Shown here: positions 10,301 to 24,117 of the stretch, in pieces
Position numbering within the stretch: the first letter of the stretch is position 1
Layout: the number at the start of each line of letters is the position of its first letter
Origin: Adiantum capillus-veneris
Lineage: Eukaryota; Streptophyta; Polypodiopsida; Polypodiales; Pteridaceae
Length of the DNA stretch: 64,000 nt
Direction of reading: 5' to 3'
Assembly: GCA_014529385.2 (NCBI GenBank)
Contig: CM043959.1
Location: 49,855,122 to 49,919,121, forward strand
Made by a program: the position numbers and the translations under genes
The notes under the pieces: generated by a model
What the model was told of the DNA's origin: nothing
What the model saw: the letters and a program-made list of their open reading frames with translations, nothing else
Databases searched by the model: none

Positions 10301-12269
10301 GGATGGTGTTACCCATCTCCTTAGCATCTATATACATGTCCTTTTCCCTGAACTTAAAGGAGATTCTCCTTTCAGGAAATTTAACATCGGCAGCCAGGCG
10401 GTCAAACCATGGTGCCCCTAGGATTACATCCTCATGCTTGAGAGGAGAGATAAAGAAGTCCTCTTTGTCCACATAGCCTTGGACATGAAGCCTCAATTTC
10501 CCGATTAAGGGAGTGACTGAAGCTTCTTGCCCCTTGAAGGCACTGTCTGCGGGTAGGATATCTCCCATCTCGTAGGATTGTATGCCTAGCTTGGTGGCTA
10601 ACTCCATAGATATGAAATTGTGAGTAGAACCAGGGTCAAAGAGAATAAAAGCATCATGTTCTCTTACCTTTCCCCAAGCATGGCATAGAGGAGATCCTTT
10701 GTGGTGAGTTTGGTGAATCTCCTCCTCTTGGATTTCAACCAAAGAAGCTCTAGGAGGATCTTGGCGGTTGTTCTTTTGGGGACAAGCGCGGTATGCATGC
10801 CCTTGTTCGCCGCACTTGAAACACCGGTTATCTTTACGATAACGCTCAAGCTCTTCAGGAGAGAGTTTATTCTTTCCTTTGTAAACTCCCTTCTCTTTAG
10901 CTTTGTTGGAATTGCCCTTAGGAGACTTTTGGACATTGTCCTTCCCCTTAGGCTCATTGGAACCCTTGTTTTCTGGGGGCTTATTATTTCTTTTACCCCC
11001 CGTTTGGAAATTGATTCGCGAGGCCACCATAGTATGGTGTATTACCGCCGATATGGTACGTGGCCTTTGGGAGTTGACATACTCCGCCATTTCTTCAGTT
11101 AAGCCCGCACAAAATTGTTGCTTTTGCTCTCCAAAATCCAACTTTTTGAAGACAGTGGCTTTGAGTTGTAGGTCCCAAAACTTGTCTACATATTTGTGGA
11201 TGGATTCATTGGGAGAGAGCTTTAAGCTTCACCATTCGGTGAGTACTTTGTCTTTGGCATCGGTGGCCAAAAACTGCTTCATAATGGAAGCTCTTAAAGC
11301 CTTCCATGTTCGTGGAGCTTCACCGTTGTCTTGTAGGCTAGACCACCATTGTCTGGCGGACTTTTGAAAGTGCATAGCTACATGGCGTATCTTAGAGGAC
11401 TCTGTGAAGCCCTCATCTCCAAACGCCGCATCGAATTGCTGGATAAAGGCCAAAACTTTGTCTGTAGCACCAAAGGTGCCATCATAGGTAATGAAAGAGA
11501 TGCTCTTCCCTCCCTCTTTGAATTTCTTCAGCTTGGACGACCTCTTCCATGCGGCATAGGATTTCCTATGGCCTCTTCTTTTTGATGGTTCAAAAGTTGC
11601 ACCATCACTTGCTTCAGAAGATGAAGAATTTGAAGAAGGTGGAGAAGAGGGTGACCTCTTTCTCGCCTTTTTCTTGTTTTGATCTTTGTCGTCTTCACCA
11701 TAGCTTTCATAAGAGGAAGAGGATGAAGAAGATGGAGAAGAGGGTGTCCTCTTTCTCGCCTTTTTCTTCTCTTGCTTTTTATCATCCCTCTTTGAATTAT
11801 GGCGTGGAGAAGAGTGTGATGGTCTTCTCCGCTTTGGTGGTGATGGAGAGCGTTTAGCCCGCCGTCTTCGTGGAGCCATCTCCGCCGAGGTGACGGGAGA
11901 CTCGCTTCTTTCTCGTTCCTTCGGTGGAGGCTCTTGAGTTCTCCTTTGGGAAGGAGATGCATCATCAAGAAGTAAGTTCTTGAGCCCTTCATATGGATTC
12001 TCTTCTTCTTCCCGAATCGGAGAGAGACCTCTTTTGGTAGTCTCACAAGGAGGCTTCCTAGGTGTTCTCTCGTCATGGTGATGAGCTTGGAGAATCCCGT
12101 GAGCACGGAGCTACCGTTGCACTTCACTTTGGAGAGATGGATTGCCCATGGCTTGTTGAAGCCTAGAAACTAGATAGTTAACAAGCATTGAAGCATCATT
12201 AGTAGCTTGCTCATGAGCAAAATCAAAGTTATCAACATCAATTTCACTCTCTTTACTATTGTCAGCCAT
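7321..12269 (-). pseudogene. gag-pol: gag-pol of chromovirus copy 1 (three stops, one frameshift)
   Basis: The coding region is 4,949 nt, one base shorter than copy 2. The order is an SR-rich N-terminus, gag, a CCHC knuckle (CFKCGEQGHAYRACP), retropepsin, RT (VFFDDIIIYS), RNase H, integrase (HHCC zinc domain, D-D-E core, GPF motif) and a chromodomain (ILRHEDKVL...RRYLIKFKNYP...ARW). The start ATG at 12267-12269 matches that of copy 2. Lesions against copy 2 are a TAG at 12111-12113, a TGA at 11229-11231, a TGA at 10095-10097, and loss of one A in the run near 9232, at the RT-RNase H junction. The three stops are each explained by one C-to-T change (CAG to TAG, CGA to TGA twice). The protease active site reads D-P-G where copy 2 has D-T-G. 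It cannot make a functional polyprotein. Confidence 0.95.
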
Positions 12270-12686
12270 TCTAACAACTTTTAGGTGTAAAATTTTTATG
12301 TGTACTTTGGCACTTCAAGCCCTAGTTGCTACTCCTCTTTACCGCTTTAGAAAAAGCACTCAAGCTACTGTACCCGCGGCTCGAATACCATTAATTGCAA
12401 GGAATAGAAGAGAGGGTCTTTCGACACCAAAACAGCACCGGCTCCTGTCAAGCTTCTAATAGCTCAATAGTGGTTAAGCCGTAGGCAAGCCCCGTAGGAC
12501 TCCACAATTAAGACCATAGCTCTCGACGGTGATGCCCCGTTAACTGCACAAAGGCAGGCGCCCTGCAAGGCTGAAAAATCCCTATTCTACTTACTCACAG
12601 GCAATTAATAATACCAACCATTTGTAGCTAGCTTGAGGACCTCCCTTCTTGAGCAAGAAAAGAGAAACCTTGAGCTCTGATACCAA
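12270..12686 (-). other. 5' leader and primer-binding site, chromovirus copy 1
   Basis: This lies between the 5' LTR and the gag ATG. The primer site, minus TGGTATCAGAGC at 12674-12685, lies one base inside the LTR and is complementary to the 3' end of initiator tRNA-Met, the usual primer of many plant LTR elements. The remaining leader of about 400 nt has no long frame. Confidence 0.85.
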
Positions 12687-13894
12687 TGTAACATTTAATG
12701 GCCTATAATCTTATGTGTAGCGGAAATTAGCATGAACATAGTGGACATTTCATTAGAATAGATTCCTAATGAGAATTACAAGAGTGCTTGGGTGGAGAGA
12801 GCAACAAAAAGCATAACTTAGCTTAGTAATTAGCTTGGTAGAGAAGATGAGCATGCATTGAAGCTTGGCTCTTGGTTGGATTTGCATCCACATGCCAAGA
12901 GAGTGTTGATGTAGGCTTCTATCTCACAAGCTTGGAGTAGGTGATGAGCTCTCCATTAAAGCTTGGGAGGAGATAGAGTATTTTCCCTTCACACATGGTC
13001 AAGTGTGAGAGTGTTGATGTCAATGCCAAGCAAAAATCAGCCCCCCCTCTCTCTTGGGCGAGCCCTAGCTGCTAATTAGGCCTGGCTTTTGCCTCATTGG
13101 ACCTCCCCAGGTCAAGCCAATAGGAATTAAGCAGCAAAAGTGATAGCCTTCTGACATGTGTCCCCCTTTCCCCTTTTGTGAGAGCTTTAGGTAATTAAAT
13201 AATTAAACTAAACTCTCATTGGACCCCTTTGCCTCCTGGCCAATAGGAATCAGGCAAGCCATGGGGCTCCTGAATGCTCATTGGACCCCTTGGGAGACTG
13301 CCCAATAGTCTTCTAGGAGACTTAATTCTCATTGGTTTCTTTTATTAAATGTTTTTAAATTAATTAAACTAGATTTACTCTAGCTTAATTCTCATTGGTC
13401 CACTTCAAGGGTCTTCCAATAGGAGCTGGGCACACCTTGTGGGCATCTGGCCTAGGGAGCTGACATGTGTCCCTCATTCCCTTTGTGTAAAGGGAGCCTG
13501 TGTGTGTGTGTGTGGCTTTCTCTCTCATCCCTTAGCTTTGGGGCTCGCCCCCTCCCATGTAGGGATGTGCAAAGACTTTTTAGGGCACACTCAAAGCATC
13601 CAATTTTTCCTAGGGTTGACCTTTGGACACAACCTTTGAATTTTGGAACCTTAGCATTTTGGAAGTCTTAATGGGCTGAACCTTAGGGTCTTTTTGGCCC
13701 ATTGTTTCACATGGCTCTTTTGCAGATGGCCCCCCCTTTGGATCCCTATTTTCCCTCCTTTGGATCTCTACTGTGGCTGGTCTGCTAGCTTAACCAATAT
13801 TCCAGCTTTTTCTCCCTTGGCACTTCCCCACATTAAATGATCAGTTTAATATGAGAAAATCATTTAGGAGAATTAGATATTGATTATTATGACA
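12687..13894 (-). repeat. 5' LTR of chromovirus copy 1
   Basis: 1,208 bp, paired with 5755-6964. One stretch near 13013 (GTGTTGATGTCAATGCC) differs from the other LTR in a cluster (GTGTGTGTCCATGCC); elsewhere the differences are single bases. Many of these are transitions, such as C/T at the positions matching 6139 and 6844. Confidence 0.95.
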
Positions 13895-14957
13895 AAGCTA
13901 CTGCCTTTATTGGTCACCCAAAAGCTGGAGCTGGTGCTCTCACCATCATCATCATAAGTGGACTTGGTATTGGCATCTTTGTCATCTATTTTCTCTAAGA
14001 GTTGGACCATCATCTTGCCCAGTTTCATCATCCAATTCTATGATTTTGACATCCATAACTTGGCCACAATTTGCAACCCTTTCGTACAAGCACTCCATAA
14101 AACTAGGCCCTATTTCTTCAACCTGCTTTGGGCACTTGGCATCTTCCAACTCCTTTGCACACAGGTCCTCCTTGACCAAAGCCTCATCTTCACTGACGAG
14201 TGCCTCCACAATCGACACATGCATCTCACAAACAGTTAACTCCCAAGGACTATAATCAATTAAAGGCCTTACCTTGATAGGCTCCACCCTCCCCACATTT
14301 GGACATTTGGCACCATCATCAATTGGTCCACTGAACACCTCACCGTTGCCACAGGTACATAATCTCTAGGCTTCAACAAGCCTTACTCCAGTTTTCTCTT
14401 CATTTTCCTGCTCTTTACTCTGGAAACCCTCACAGCCTCGGCATAGCTTCCCGGCTCTTCACAATCAACCTTTTTGCGAACACAAGGATGTAGACAAGCT
14501 AGGAACTTCTCCAACTTGAAACAATCCGCATTGACTACTCCGGTGTCAGAAACCAAACCCTTCCATCTTTCTTTGAACTTATCGACGACAAAAGCATCAA
14601 AATTTCCACTTACTTCATTCCCTAGGCCCTTGATCTTTGCATCCGCTTTAGTAGCCAACACCTCTTTATGAAACCGGCATAGAAATTGCCTTCAAAAACT
14701 AGTCCAATCTTGCTTATCTGTAGCTTCTAGTCCATCAAACCATACCTTTTCTTGATCTCGCAGCACCAATGGCACTATCTACACCTTTTCTTCTTCACTT
14801 TGCATATGCAATGAGAGCATAAACAACCGAAATCTGCGATCAACTCGTCCACATCTTCATCACCATGTAAAATAGGACCAACACTCTATTACATCTTGAA
14901 TCACGAACTTAACATCAGGGAGCAATTAGTGTGCTCCTCCATGGGGGTACCAGAAGA
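13895..14957 (-). pseudogene. gag-like remnant of the LARD-like element
   Basis: Minus-strand pieces at 14383-14661 and upstream to about 14860 resemble the Ty3/gypsy gag capsid: VPLVLRDQEKVWFDGLE, then a W-T-S-F stretch, then FKERWKGLV and a basic PGSYAEAVRVSRVKSRKMKRK tail. A second frame (13982-14338) is acidic and Cys-containing, with no domain I recognise. Stops and frameshifts separate the parts. The region ends at the chromovirus target duplication on the left and the 5' LTR on the right. A primer-site candidate next to the LTR (minus TGGTACCCCCA, 14942-14952) does not match initiator Met. Confidence 0.6.
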
Positions 14958-17388
14958 TGGAGAGGTGGAATGGGGGAACACACCCTGCACAACAACAAAG
15001 GCCTCTCTATAGCTTAGGGTATCCCAACAACCCTATCCTCTAAAAGAACACCTTCAAAACACACTTCTCACTAGCAGACCACCGCCTGCTCTTTTTCCAA
15101 TGCTTACACACTCCACAAGTCCACCACACAACGCATACCTATACTGCCACGGTTTGTCTCCACCCTTTCCCATGTACAAAGCCGCTCAATCTCACTCTCT
15201 CACACAAAACACCGATGGTGGTCCAGGGGGGCACACACATCCACACTGCCGGCACCTCGGGGAAGCACAAGAGCAAGAGAAAGAGAAGGGGGGAAGGGGA
15301 AACAACAGTAGAATTGGGCAATAATTGCTTGATTATGCTTCAAAAGGCATGTATAGAGCTTGCAATGCCATCATAATGGCCATTCTCAAGAGAAATTACA
15401 AAGGGATTGGATAGGCACACTTATCTGTCAAAGGGCTCCACTTTGCAGGCTTCAAACGACACAAAAAAATCCCCCATTTTGATTAAAAAATGACTTTTAT
15501 AATGGGGGGCCTTCAGCTTTGGAAACTGCACTTTAATCGGCTCATTTGGCATCCCAATTTGGAATTTTTTTAAAGGGGGAGCTGCTTTGCTTTCATTTGC
15601 TCTCTTTGGATCTCTTTCACTTGTGCTCTTGAAGGGGGGGTTGCAATAGTGATGTCGCTAGTGCCCCTAGGCATTTTTACTTTTTCCCCTCTTAAACTTA
15701 CCCCTTTTTATCCTTGACTTTTCCCCTTTGGGCTTTTGACCCACCTGCACTCCATCTGTTCACCTTGGTTGGCTTGGCTTTGCATTCTCTTGCTTGCCTT
15801 TGGAATTGCCTTTGGACTACCCTTGCTTGGTCATATTTATCGGCCATCTCGGAGCTCCTTTGGCCCCTTTTTCTTGGCTTGGGCCCATTTGCCTTGCCCG
15901 ACTATCCTCCCTCTTTCTCTCTCTCTCACTCTTATCCCATGGAAATCTACCCCATGGGTCTCTGCTCACTTACCCGGCCTTGGGCCCATTATCCCTCTCC
16001 TGAGATGCCTCTTATTGCAAGGCCCCGAGCACAATTATTTCTCTCGTGCTCAGTGGATCACTTTTGGTCTTCTGGTTGCCCTTTGCCCAGCTGGATTTCC
16101 CCCTTTCTCACACTCTCTTTCTCCTCCACCGTGTTCAGCCCCTTACCCTACAACCAGCGATATTGTTGTTGGGGGGGGGGGGGGGCGGGGGGGGCAACTT
16201 AATCTCAAAAAAGGGGGGGCCCTCACGGGTGGGGGAACAACCACCCGTGGGGCCCATGCCGTATCATCACCTAGAGTCAGGTCGTCACAACTGATTCCAC
16301 TTGGGTATGTGTTAGTGGCGCTGCCCTTCATCGGCTAAAATTGGTAGGCCGCCGCCCCCGTGCCATCATCTGCGACACATGTAGCACCTTCACAGTCTCG
16401 CCATCTCTAAGGGCTCCAAAGGAGCACCTCATCCATCTGATTCCTACAATGAGCTTTACCCCCGGCCCTTATAGACTCTAGGGCCCAGTTGCAACCCTGC
16501 ATGTGAAGCTATGCACCTTCATGTGGAAGCTACCCGATGCCCATCGCTTAGGGTAATCTCCAAAGCCCTTAAAAAATCCTCACGCTCACCCCCCCCCCCC
16601 CAATTCACAACCCTACTACATTTTTCTCCAGGGTTGGTTTCCCGAGCCCCAAAGCCCGGTCAAGACTCCGTTGTTCCAACTTCAACACAACAAGATTTCA
16701 TTGCCTTTGGTCTCCTTCGAGCTGGCCATCCAAGATCGTAAAAAACCAAGGAAAAACATTTGTATGCACTCCACTGCTAAATGCTCCCATCTTTACTAGG
16801 ACGTAACTCGACGCTCGGGAATCTTATTGACAAATTGTGACTTTGGATAACTCCACACAATATCATCTATCTGCTTGAACCTTGTCGAAGCCCCAAAGAT
16901 GCTAGATGGCAGAAATCCCCATGCGATCAACCTGGTCCATAGCTGGCCTCCAATGAAACTTTAACTAGCCATAACTTGCAATCTAGAGCTCTGATTAGCA
17001 ATCCAATAAGATAGGCATGCTCCATAACTCGATCTCTACACGCCTATCCACTAAAATTCTCTTGGGCCACCTATCCCCGTATGCCCTACTTGTCGAAGAT
17101 CTGCAACACCTTTAACTTTGAACTTCACTATCTTGCACATTAGGGCTCCATTTCACGAGCCGTCTAGACCGGATTCTAGAGCACCCCAATCTCCACATTC
17201 TTGATCTATCATTCCATTTGGACCAATCTTTGAGCCCTTTTTGGCCTAAAAAGCCACATTAAGCATACATCCCCACTACCATTGGTCTGCCTAGAGACTC
17301 CATACCTGCTATAGCCTCATGCAATGCACCTGCCTACGGCCTTTTCTTGGCATTGATCACTTTCTTGCACATACCAACTTTGGCTGTA
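14958..17388 (-). repeat. 5' LTR of the old LARD-like element
   Basis: About 2,431 bp, collinear with 2271-4746 but clearly diverged by substitutions and small indels throughout. It has the interrupted poly-G run at 16171-16194 but no long CT tract. Reading frames inside it are short and not conserved with the left LTR. Confidence 0.75.
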
Positions 17389-17616
17389 CTAGCGGTCTAG
17401 GTCTAGAATTTCCAGAGTTCCAATTTGGTGAGCTCATAATTGTCCACCAACCCTTTAAATCTTTAATTGTTGAATGGATAATCTTTGGACTAATAATCAA
17501 GATCAAGACAACTATATCACAAATGATCGCGTCTGGCCTTCATACATAATAAGTTCTTTCCTCTTTGCTATGAATTTCCAGACCTTTTTCCCTTCTTGGG
17601 ATGAGATCTTTTGAAT

Positions 17617-17898
17617 TCATGAAGCAAAAGTAGGTTTTGGTTTCCTCTTTTCTCTATTGGATAACTCTAGCTCAGTAGGTTTTCCATCAAGGACAATTGC
17701 AAAGTTGGTAAGACAAAGACTTTGGAGTCTATTGTTCATAGAATTATGTAATCCTGACACGAATTGAGCTACCTTGACCTCTTGAGTCATCCCCATTAGG
17801 GCATACTTGACAATGGTCAAGAAATAATGATAGTATGATTCTAGATCTCTAGTTCCTTGAGCACAATCAAGTTGGGGTGTATTATAGAAATTGTACAA
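17617..17898 (-). pseudogene. Ty3/gypsy gag fragment
   Basis: The minus strand encodes about 93 residues with the middle-to-C-terminal part of a Ty3/gypsy capsid: LESYYHYFLTIVKYA, VKVAQFVSGLHNSMNNRLQSL, then a basic tail SNREKRKPK. The N-terminal gag half, protease and pol are missing. The stretch between 17389 and 17616 has no recognisable feature. The fragment lies downstream (in sense) of the leader frame at 17985-18386, the same order as at 28477-29258. Confidence 0.6.
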
Positions 17899-17984
17899 AA
17901 TTTCTACATGGTGAGATTGTGGATTATGGCCCTTTCAAAAAAGTCAAAGAAAGGTATCATGCTAAAGGAATGTTGTTCATTGGT

Positions 17985-18386
17985 CTAGCATTGAAGTCCC
18001 CATACATTGACCATGACAATGCTGAAACATCCCGTAGCCAATACTAAGGGAAGTATTCTCCTAGCTATCCAAGTTTCCCTTTTCTGTCTCAAGGTAAGTT
18101 CATAAAAATGTATATACAATATTTGGTCAGTAACAATGATCTTCTTTCCCAACTTGGATTGAATCCATTCAATACTCCCAATGGGTGAGGGTTTATATTT
18201 GGGTGGTCTAAACTCGGGGTTTTCTACAACAGAATGGTACCAAGCTTGGAATGTATTACACACAATACAATTCATGGATAATAAACTTCTCTTCTCTTTC
18301 CTATCATCCGTGGTCGTGAAAAGTTGTTGCACTGCCAATCTTGTCTGAAGATGCTCTTCCACCACAAGGCGAGAGAGTATACTCAC
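17985..18386 (-). CDS. Possible retroelement leader ORF upstream of gag
   Basis: A minus-strand open frame of 133 codons with no domain I recognise. It sits upstream of a gag fragment, as does the frame at 28866-29258. The two share a loose pattern in the C-terminal half: I-x4-W-[IV]-x(4-7)-K-x-I, then about 20 residues later [RK]-E-T followed by a Pro-containing hydrophobic stretch. The middle is Cys-containing (MNCIVCNTFQAWY). It may be a gag N-terminal extension or a separate accessory protein, and the start codon is uncertain. It could also be chance. Confidence 0.3.
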   Translation of the reverse strand: MSILSRLVVEEHLQTRLAVQQLFTTTDDRKEKRSLLSMNCIVCNTFQAWYHSVVENPEFRPPKYKPSPIGSIEWIQSKLGKKIIVTDQILYIHFYELTLRQKRETWIARRILPLVLATGCFSIVMVNVWGLQC

Positions 18387-21119
<2,733 letters not shown>

Positions 21120-21845
21120 CATCGATCCTTGCGATACTTTCTTGGACGATTGTCAAGGCATTGATGATGTTGATGATGAAGTTTTTTTAATTTTATTTTT
21201 TGTTACTTCATCTTAATTTGTACCCAGACATTGGCCTAGATCCATAAGGTCTGTATGAGTTTATTCCCAATTTCCATAGGCTTTTTTTACCGCCGTTTAA
21301 TATAACATTTCATTTCATTTTGCTATCTTTTTTACCCCTCCCACTACGATTCCTTACCGTAGAGGACATTGAGTAAGCTCTTCGGCGACCATTGCAATAA
21401 TTTCTTAGGTAAACGCTCATTGTTGGGCATCCACAAGAATCAACGATGATGATGAAGATTTTAGTCATGCTTTTAGGGTTTTAAGTTTAGTCTTTTGCTT
21501 TACCTCAGTACCCAAACATTGGATTAGATTTACATTAGTTGTATCAATTTTGACTCAAGAATGTAGTTTTGACCTTTGAAGGCGTTTAATGTAATAGTTT
21601 ACTTCATTTCATTTCTCGCTCTTTCCCCCTCGTCTGTGGAATCTGACACCTCCACAATAGTGCCCCCCCTGCCCGGGACTACTTATAGAAGCGTACATCC
21701 ACAAAACTCTTCCATGACTAACGCAATACTTTTTGCGACGACGCCCAATGCCGGGTATTGATGGGACTTGAGGATGCCACCGATGGTTTTAGTCTATTTT
21801 CGTACCCAGACATTGTATTAGATCCACAAGGATAGTCAATACATT
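21120..21845 (+). repeat. Diverged tandem repeat, period about 290 bp
   Basis: The landmark TACCCARACATTGG/T...TTAGAT recurs at 21221, 21509 and 21803 (spacings 288 and 294). Between landmarks the same order recurs: a GTTTAATRTAATA plus TTCATTTCATTT block, a pyrimidine run, a CGACCATTGCAATA-type block, a GTTGGGCAT or CCGGGTATTGATG block, then a GATGATGAAGATTTTAGTC-type block. About two and a half copies are present. No match to another family in this window. Confidence 0.6.
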
Positions 21846-24117
21846 GTATTAGATCCCCCACCACCCCCTATTGTTAGGTTCTAATCGTGTTCTATGTTTA
21901 TTTAGCATTCTTTTCAAAGGAATCTACCTAAATTTTAATTACACAAACTCTTTGTGCATTATATTTCCTCTTTTAATGCCAATGGTAAGCACATATATCA
22001 TGCAATCATGTCGACTTCTCACTGTTATCATGACATGTTCCTTGTATGTCTACCACTATGATTGTTCCCATTTCGTACCAATTCTCTCCCAAATTATCAG
22101 TTTTAAATTCAATAGACTCCAGATATTCTGGCTTTTGGCCACGAAAATTCAGTGTATGATTAGATTATTGTTGTTGTTTTTAGTGCTTTCTTTTTTTAGA
22201 AACCTTTTGCAGATAAATCTACATACAAAGTTCTCATATCAAGCCCCAGCTACGACATTGCTTACTGCATTCTCATAATACCCCTCTTGAAACATGATTA
22301 CAATTATCCCTGATAATAAGTAAAATCTCTCTATGTATCTTCAGACCTAAAAGTAACATTATCTAATTTACCACAAGTGCTTATCCCACCTCTTCTCTTA
22401 TCTTGGCCCCTCCAAATTCCCCCACCCTTCACCTCATCTCCTTATGCACAAATTCTCTACTTTCATAGTGATTTGATAAATTAATATTTATTATATTTGA
22501 TTTCTTTTAAGTGAGTCTTTTTGCAGATATTCTCACACCCCTATAGATACCCAAGCACCTTTGTTGCAGCAGGCAATAATTTTTTTTTCCAGATGCTCCC
22601 TTACTTGTTTACATTATGCTGTAAAATCCATTGTTTCTAATGTCATGGGTTCTAACTTTCTTTGATTGAACTCTTATTGAGATGACTTGTCATACCACTA
22701 CTTACATGAGCTCAGTTGGTGTGCGATGATCGCTGACACATTCCAGTCTAATCTAATTTTATATCGACCATGTCATTTAATTTTCACTTTTTATGCCATG
22801 TCTAGTCCATTAATCACAAGAACATAGATTTGCCGATTTAGACAATGTGTCAATGCTCATCCTAGTACAGATTGACCGATTTAGACAGCACACCAAAAAA
22901 CTGCAGATTCACAATTTTTCTACCAAATTTAGATTCATCGATGTAGGCAGCATTAGTGCAGATTCGCCGATTTAGGCAACATGTATTATTGGTGTAGATT
23001 TTCCGATTTAGGCAACACCGATCACAAAATCATGCTGTAGTGGCTGGCCACCACTGCAACTGGATGATTTTGTTACTTGGGTACACAAATTGAAGGATAT
23101 TTGAATTTAGATTTGAAATGGGTACATGTTGACAGATGTTTGGATTTCGGTTTGGAATGGATATATGTTGATTTTCTATCACGATAGTATTTAACTTGAG
23201 AGTGATGGGAATGGATTATTGAATGATGAGTGTGACCAATGATATCCTGATTCATCAGGGTATGACATATACTGCATATTCTAGTGGTATGTAACACTAG
23301 AATAGGCAGTATGTGGATGACGCCAGGCATAAGCAATCTTGTCTAATTTTATGAAATTTTCTTTTACTATTTGATACGGATTTTTAATCATTGTTTTTCA
23401 CAAGTATTTTTTGCAGATTTTTATCTTCGTAACTGAGGACAGTTGCTTTCCAACGGAGAGGTATGTTATGGAATTGATATTTTACTATTTATTGCAGTTG
23501 ATAGGTGGAAAATACTTGACCGAGCTAGGCTATTGCAAAAGGATACTATATTTTCTGTACATTTTATTATTCAAGTGCTCTTTTATGAGCTTTGGCCATT
23601 TATGACCGGTCGGCCAGTTTGTACTCAATTTGACCATTTAAGAAATCTATAAATCAAATATGTGCAAAAGGGAAATGGTCACTCTTGCACGGGAGAGATT
23701 GCACCTAGTGTCTATGTCTTCTTCTCTCCTCTCCTCTCTTGTCTCACCGTGCCGGCATAGCACTCCGCTCTAGGAGGTGCATCTACACGTGCTCTTTCGA
23801 TCTATCCCGCATTCTGTCTTTCTCTGTTCGTGTTGTGCTCGACTATGTATTTATGTGAGTCGGCAGGTACGTAGATTTATTCATTTATGTCTTGCTATGT
23901 GCTACTTTGGGTATTATGCAGGGCAGCAAGGCTTCCGGCTGTAGCAATATAACCTCATACAAGAAAACAAGTCAAGTACGTACCACCATTCAATGTCACT
24001 CATAGATGCATCATGAATACAGTATCCTTTCTCAAACAAAATACATGAATGTGTGCATGATGCATAGCTAAACCAAATAGTATCAGGCTTTAAGATATCC
24101 CTATAACCTTAAGCATC
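21846..24117. other. AT-rich unassigned interval
   Basis: No supported gene. The longest frame (21871-22278 plus) encodes a hydrophobic low-complexity protein with no recognisable motif and is probably chance. A 48-bp unit is duplicated near 23090-23175 (both parts contain TTTGGAATGG or TTTGAAATGG followed by TAYATGTTGA). A set of short repeats at 22826-23020 is listed separately. Confidence 0.4.
22826..23020 (+). repeat. Cluster of five 24-bp degenerate repeats
   Basis: Copies of AGATTCGCCGATTTAGGCAA (consensus) start at 22826, 22869, 22931, 22960 and 22996, with unequal spacing of 43, 62, 29 and 36 bp. The core CCGATTTAG is kept in four of the five. The spacers differ in sequence and length, so this is not a CRISPR array. 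Confidence 0.6.

Larger units (their letters stand above)
5755..13894 (-). mobile_element. Chromovirus (Ty3/gypsy) copy 1, complete but inactive
   Basis: A full-length element of 8,140 bp. LTRs lie at 5755-6964 and 12687-13894 with TGT...ACA ends. A 4-bp target duplication (AAGC) lies at 5751-5754 and 13895-13898; it extends to 5 bp if the T next to each end is counted. The primer site, polypurine tract and one gag-pol frame with a C-terminal chromodomain are present. The two LTRs differ at about a dozen positions plus one GT-repeat length change, so the insertion is recent relative to its 2271-17388 host. It is nearly identical to copy 2 at 43195-52093, except for a shorter LTR and a different set of coding lesions. 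Confidence 0.95.
2271..17388 (-). mobile_element. Old long-LTR, gag-only (LARD-like) element, split by chromovirus copy 1
   Basis: Two diverged direct copies of a sequence of about 2.45 kb lie at 2271-4746 and 14958-17388. Between them are a polypurine tract (4747-4764, minus strand), a gag-like remnant (13895-14957) and an acidic low-complexity reading frame. Removing the chromovirus at 5755-13894 leaves only about 2.0 kb of interior. No RT, RNase H or integrase is seen in it, so it would have needed enzymes in trans. The orientation is minus because gag reads leftward from the right LTR and the purine tract abuts the left LTR. The flanks (GTAGGTGG before 2271, CTAGCGG after 17388) show no clear target duplication, as expected if it is old. 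Outer boundaries are good to a few bases. Confidence 0.7.

Noticed and set aside
21871..22278. 135-codon plus-strand frame
   Set aside because: AT-driven hydrophobic composition, no motif, no neighbouring gene signals; likely chance.
22826..23020. CRISPR-like array
   Set aside because: Repeats are degenerate, spacers are unequal, there are no cas genes, and the DNA is plant nuclear.
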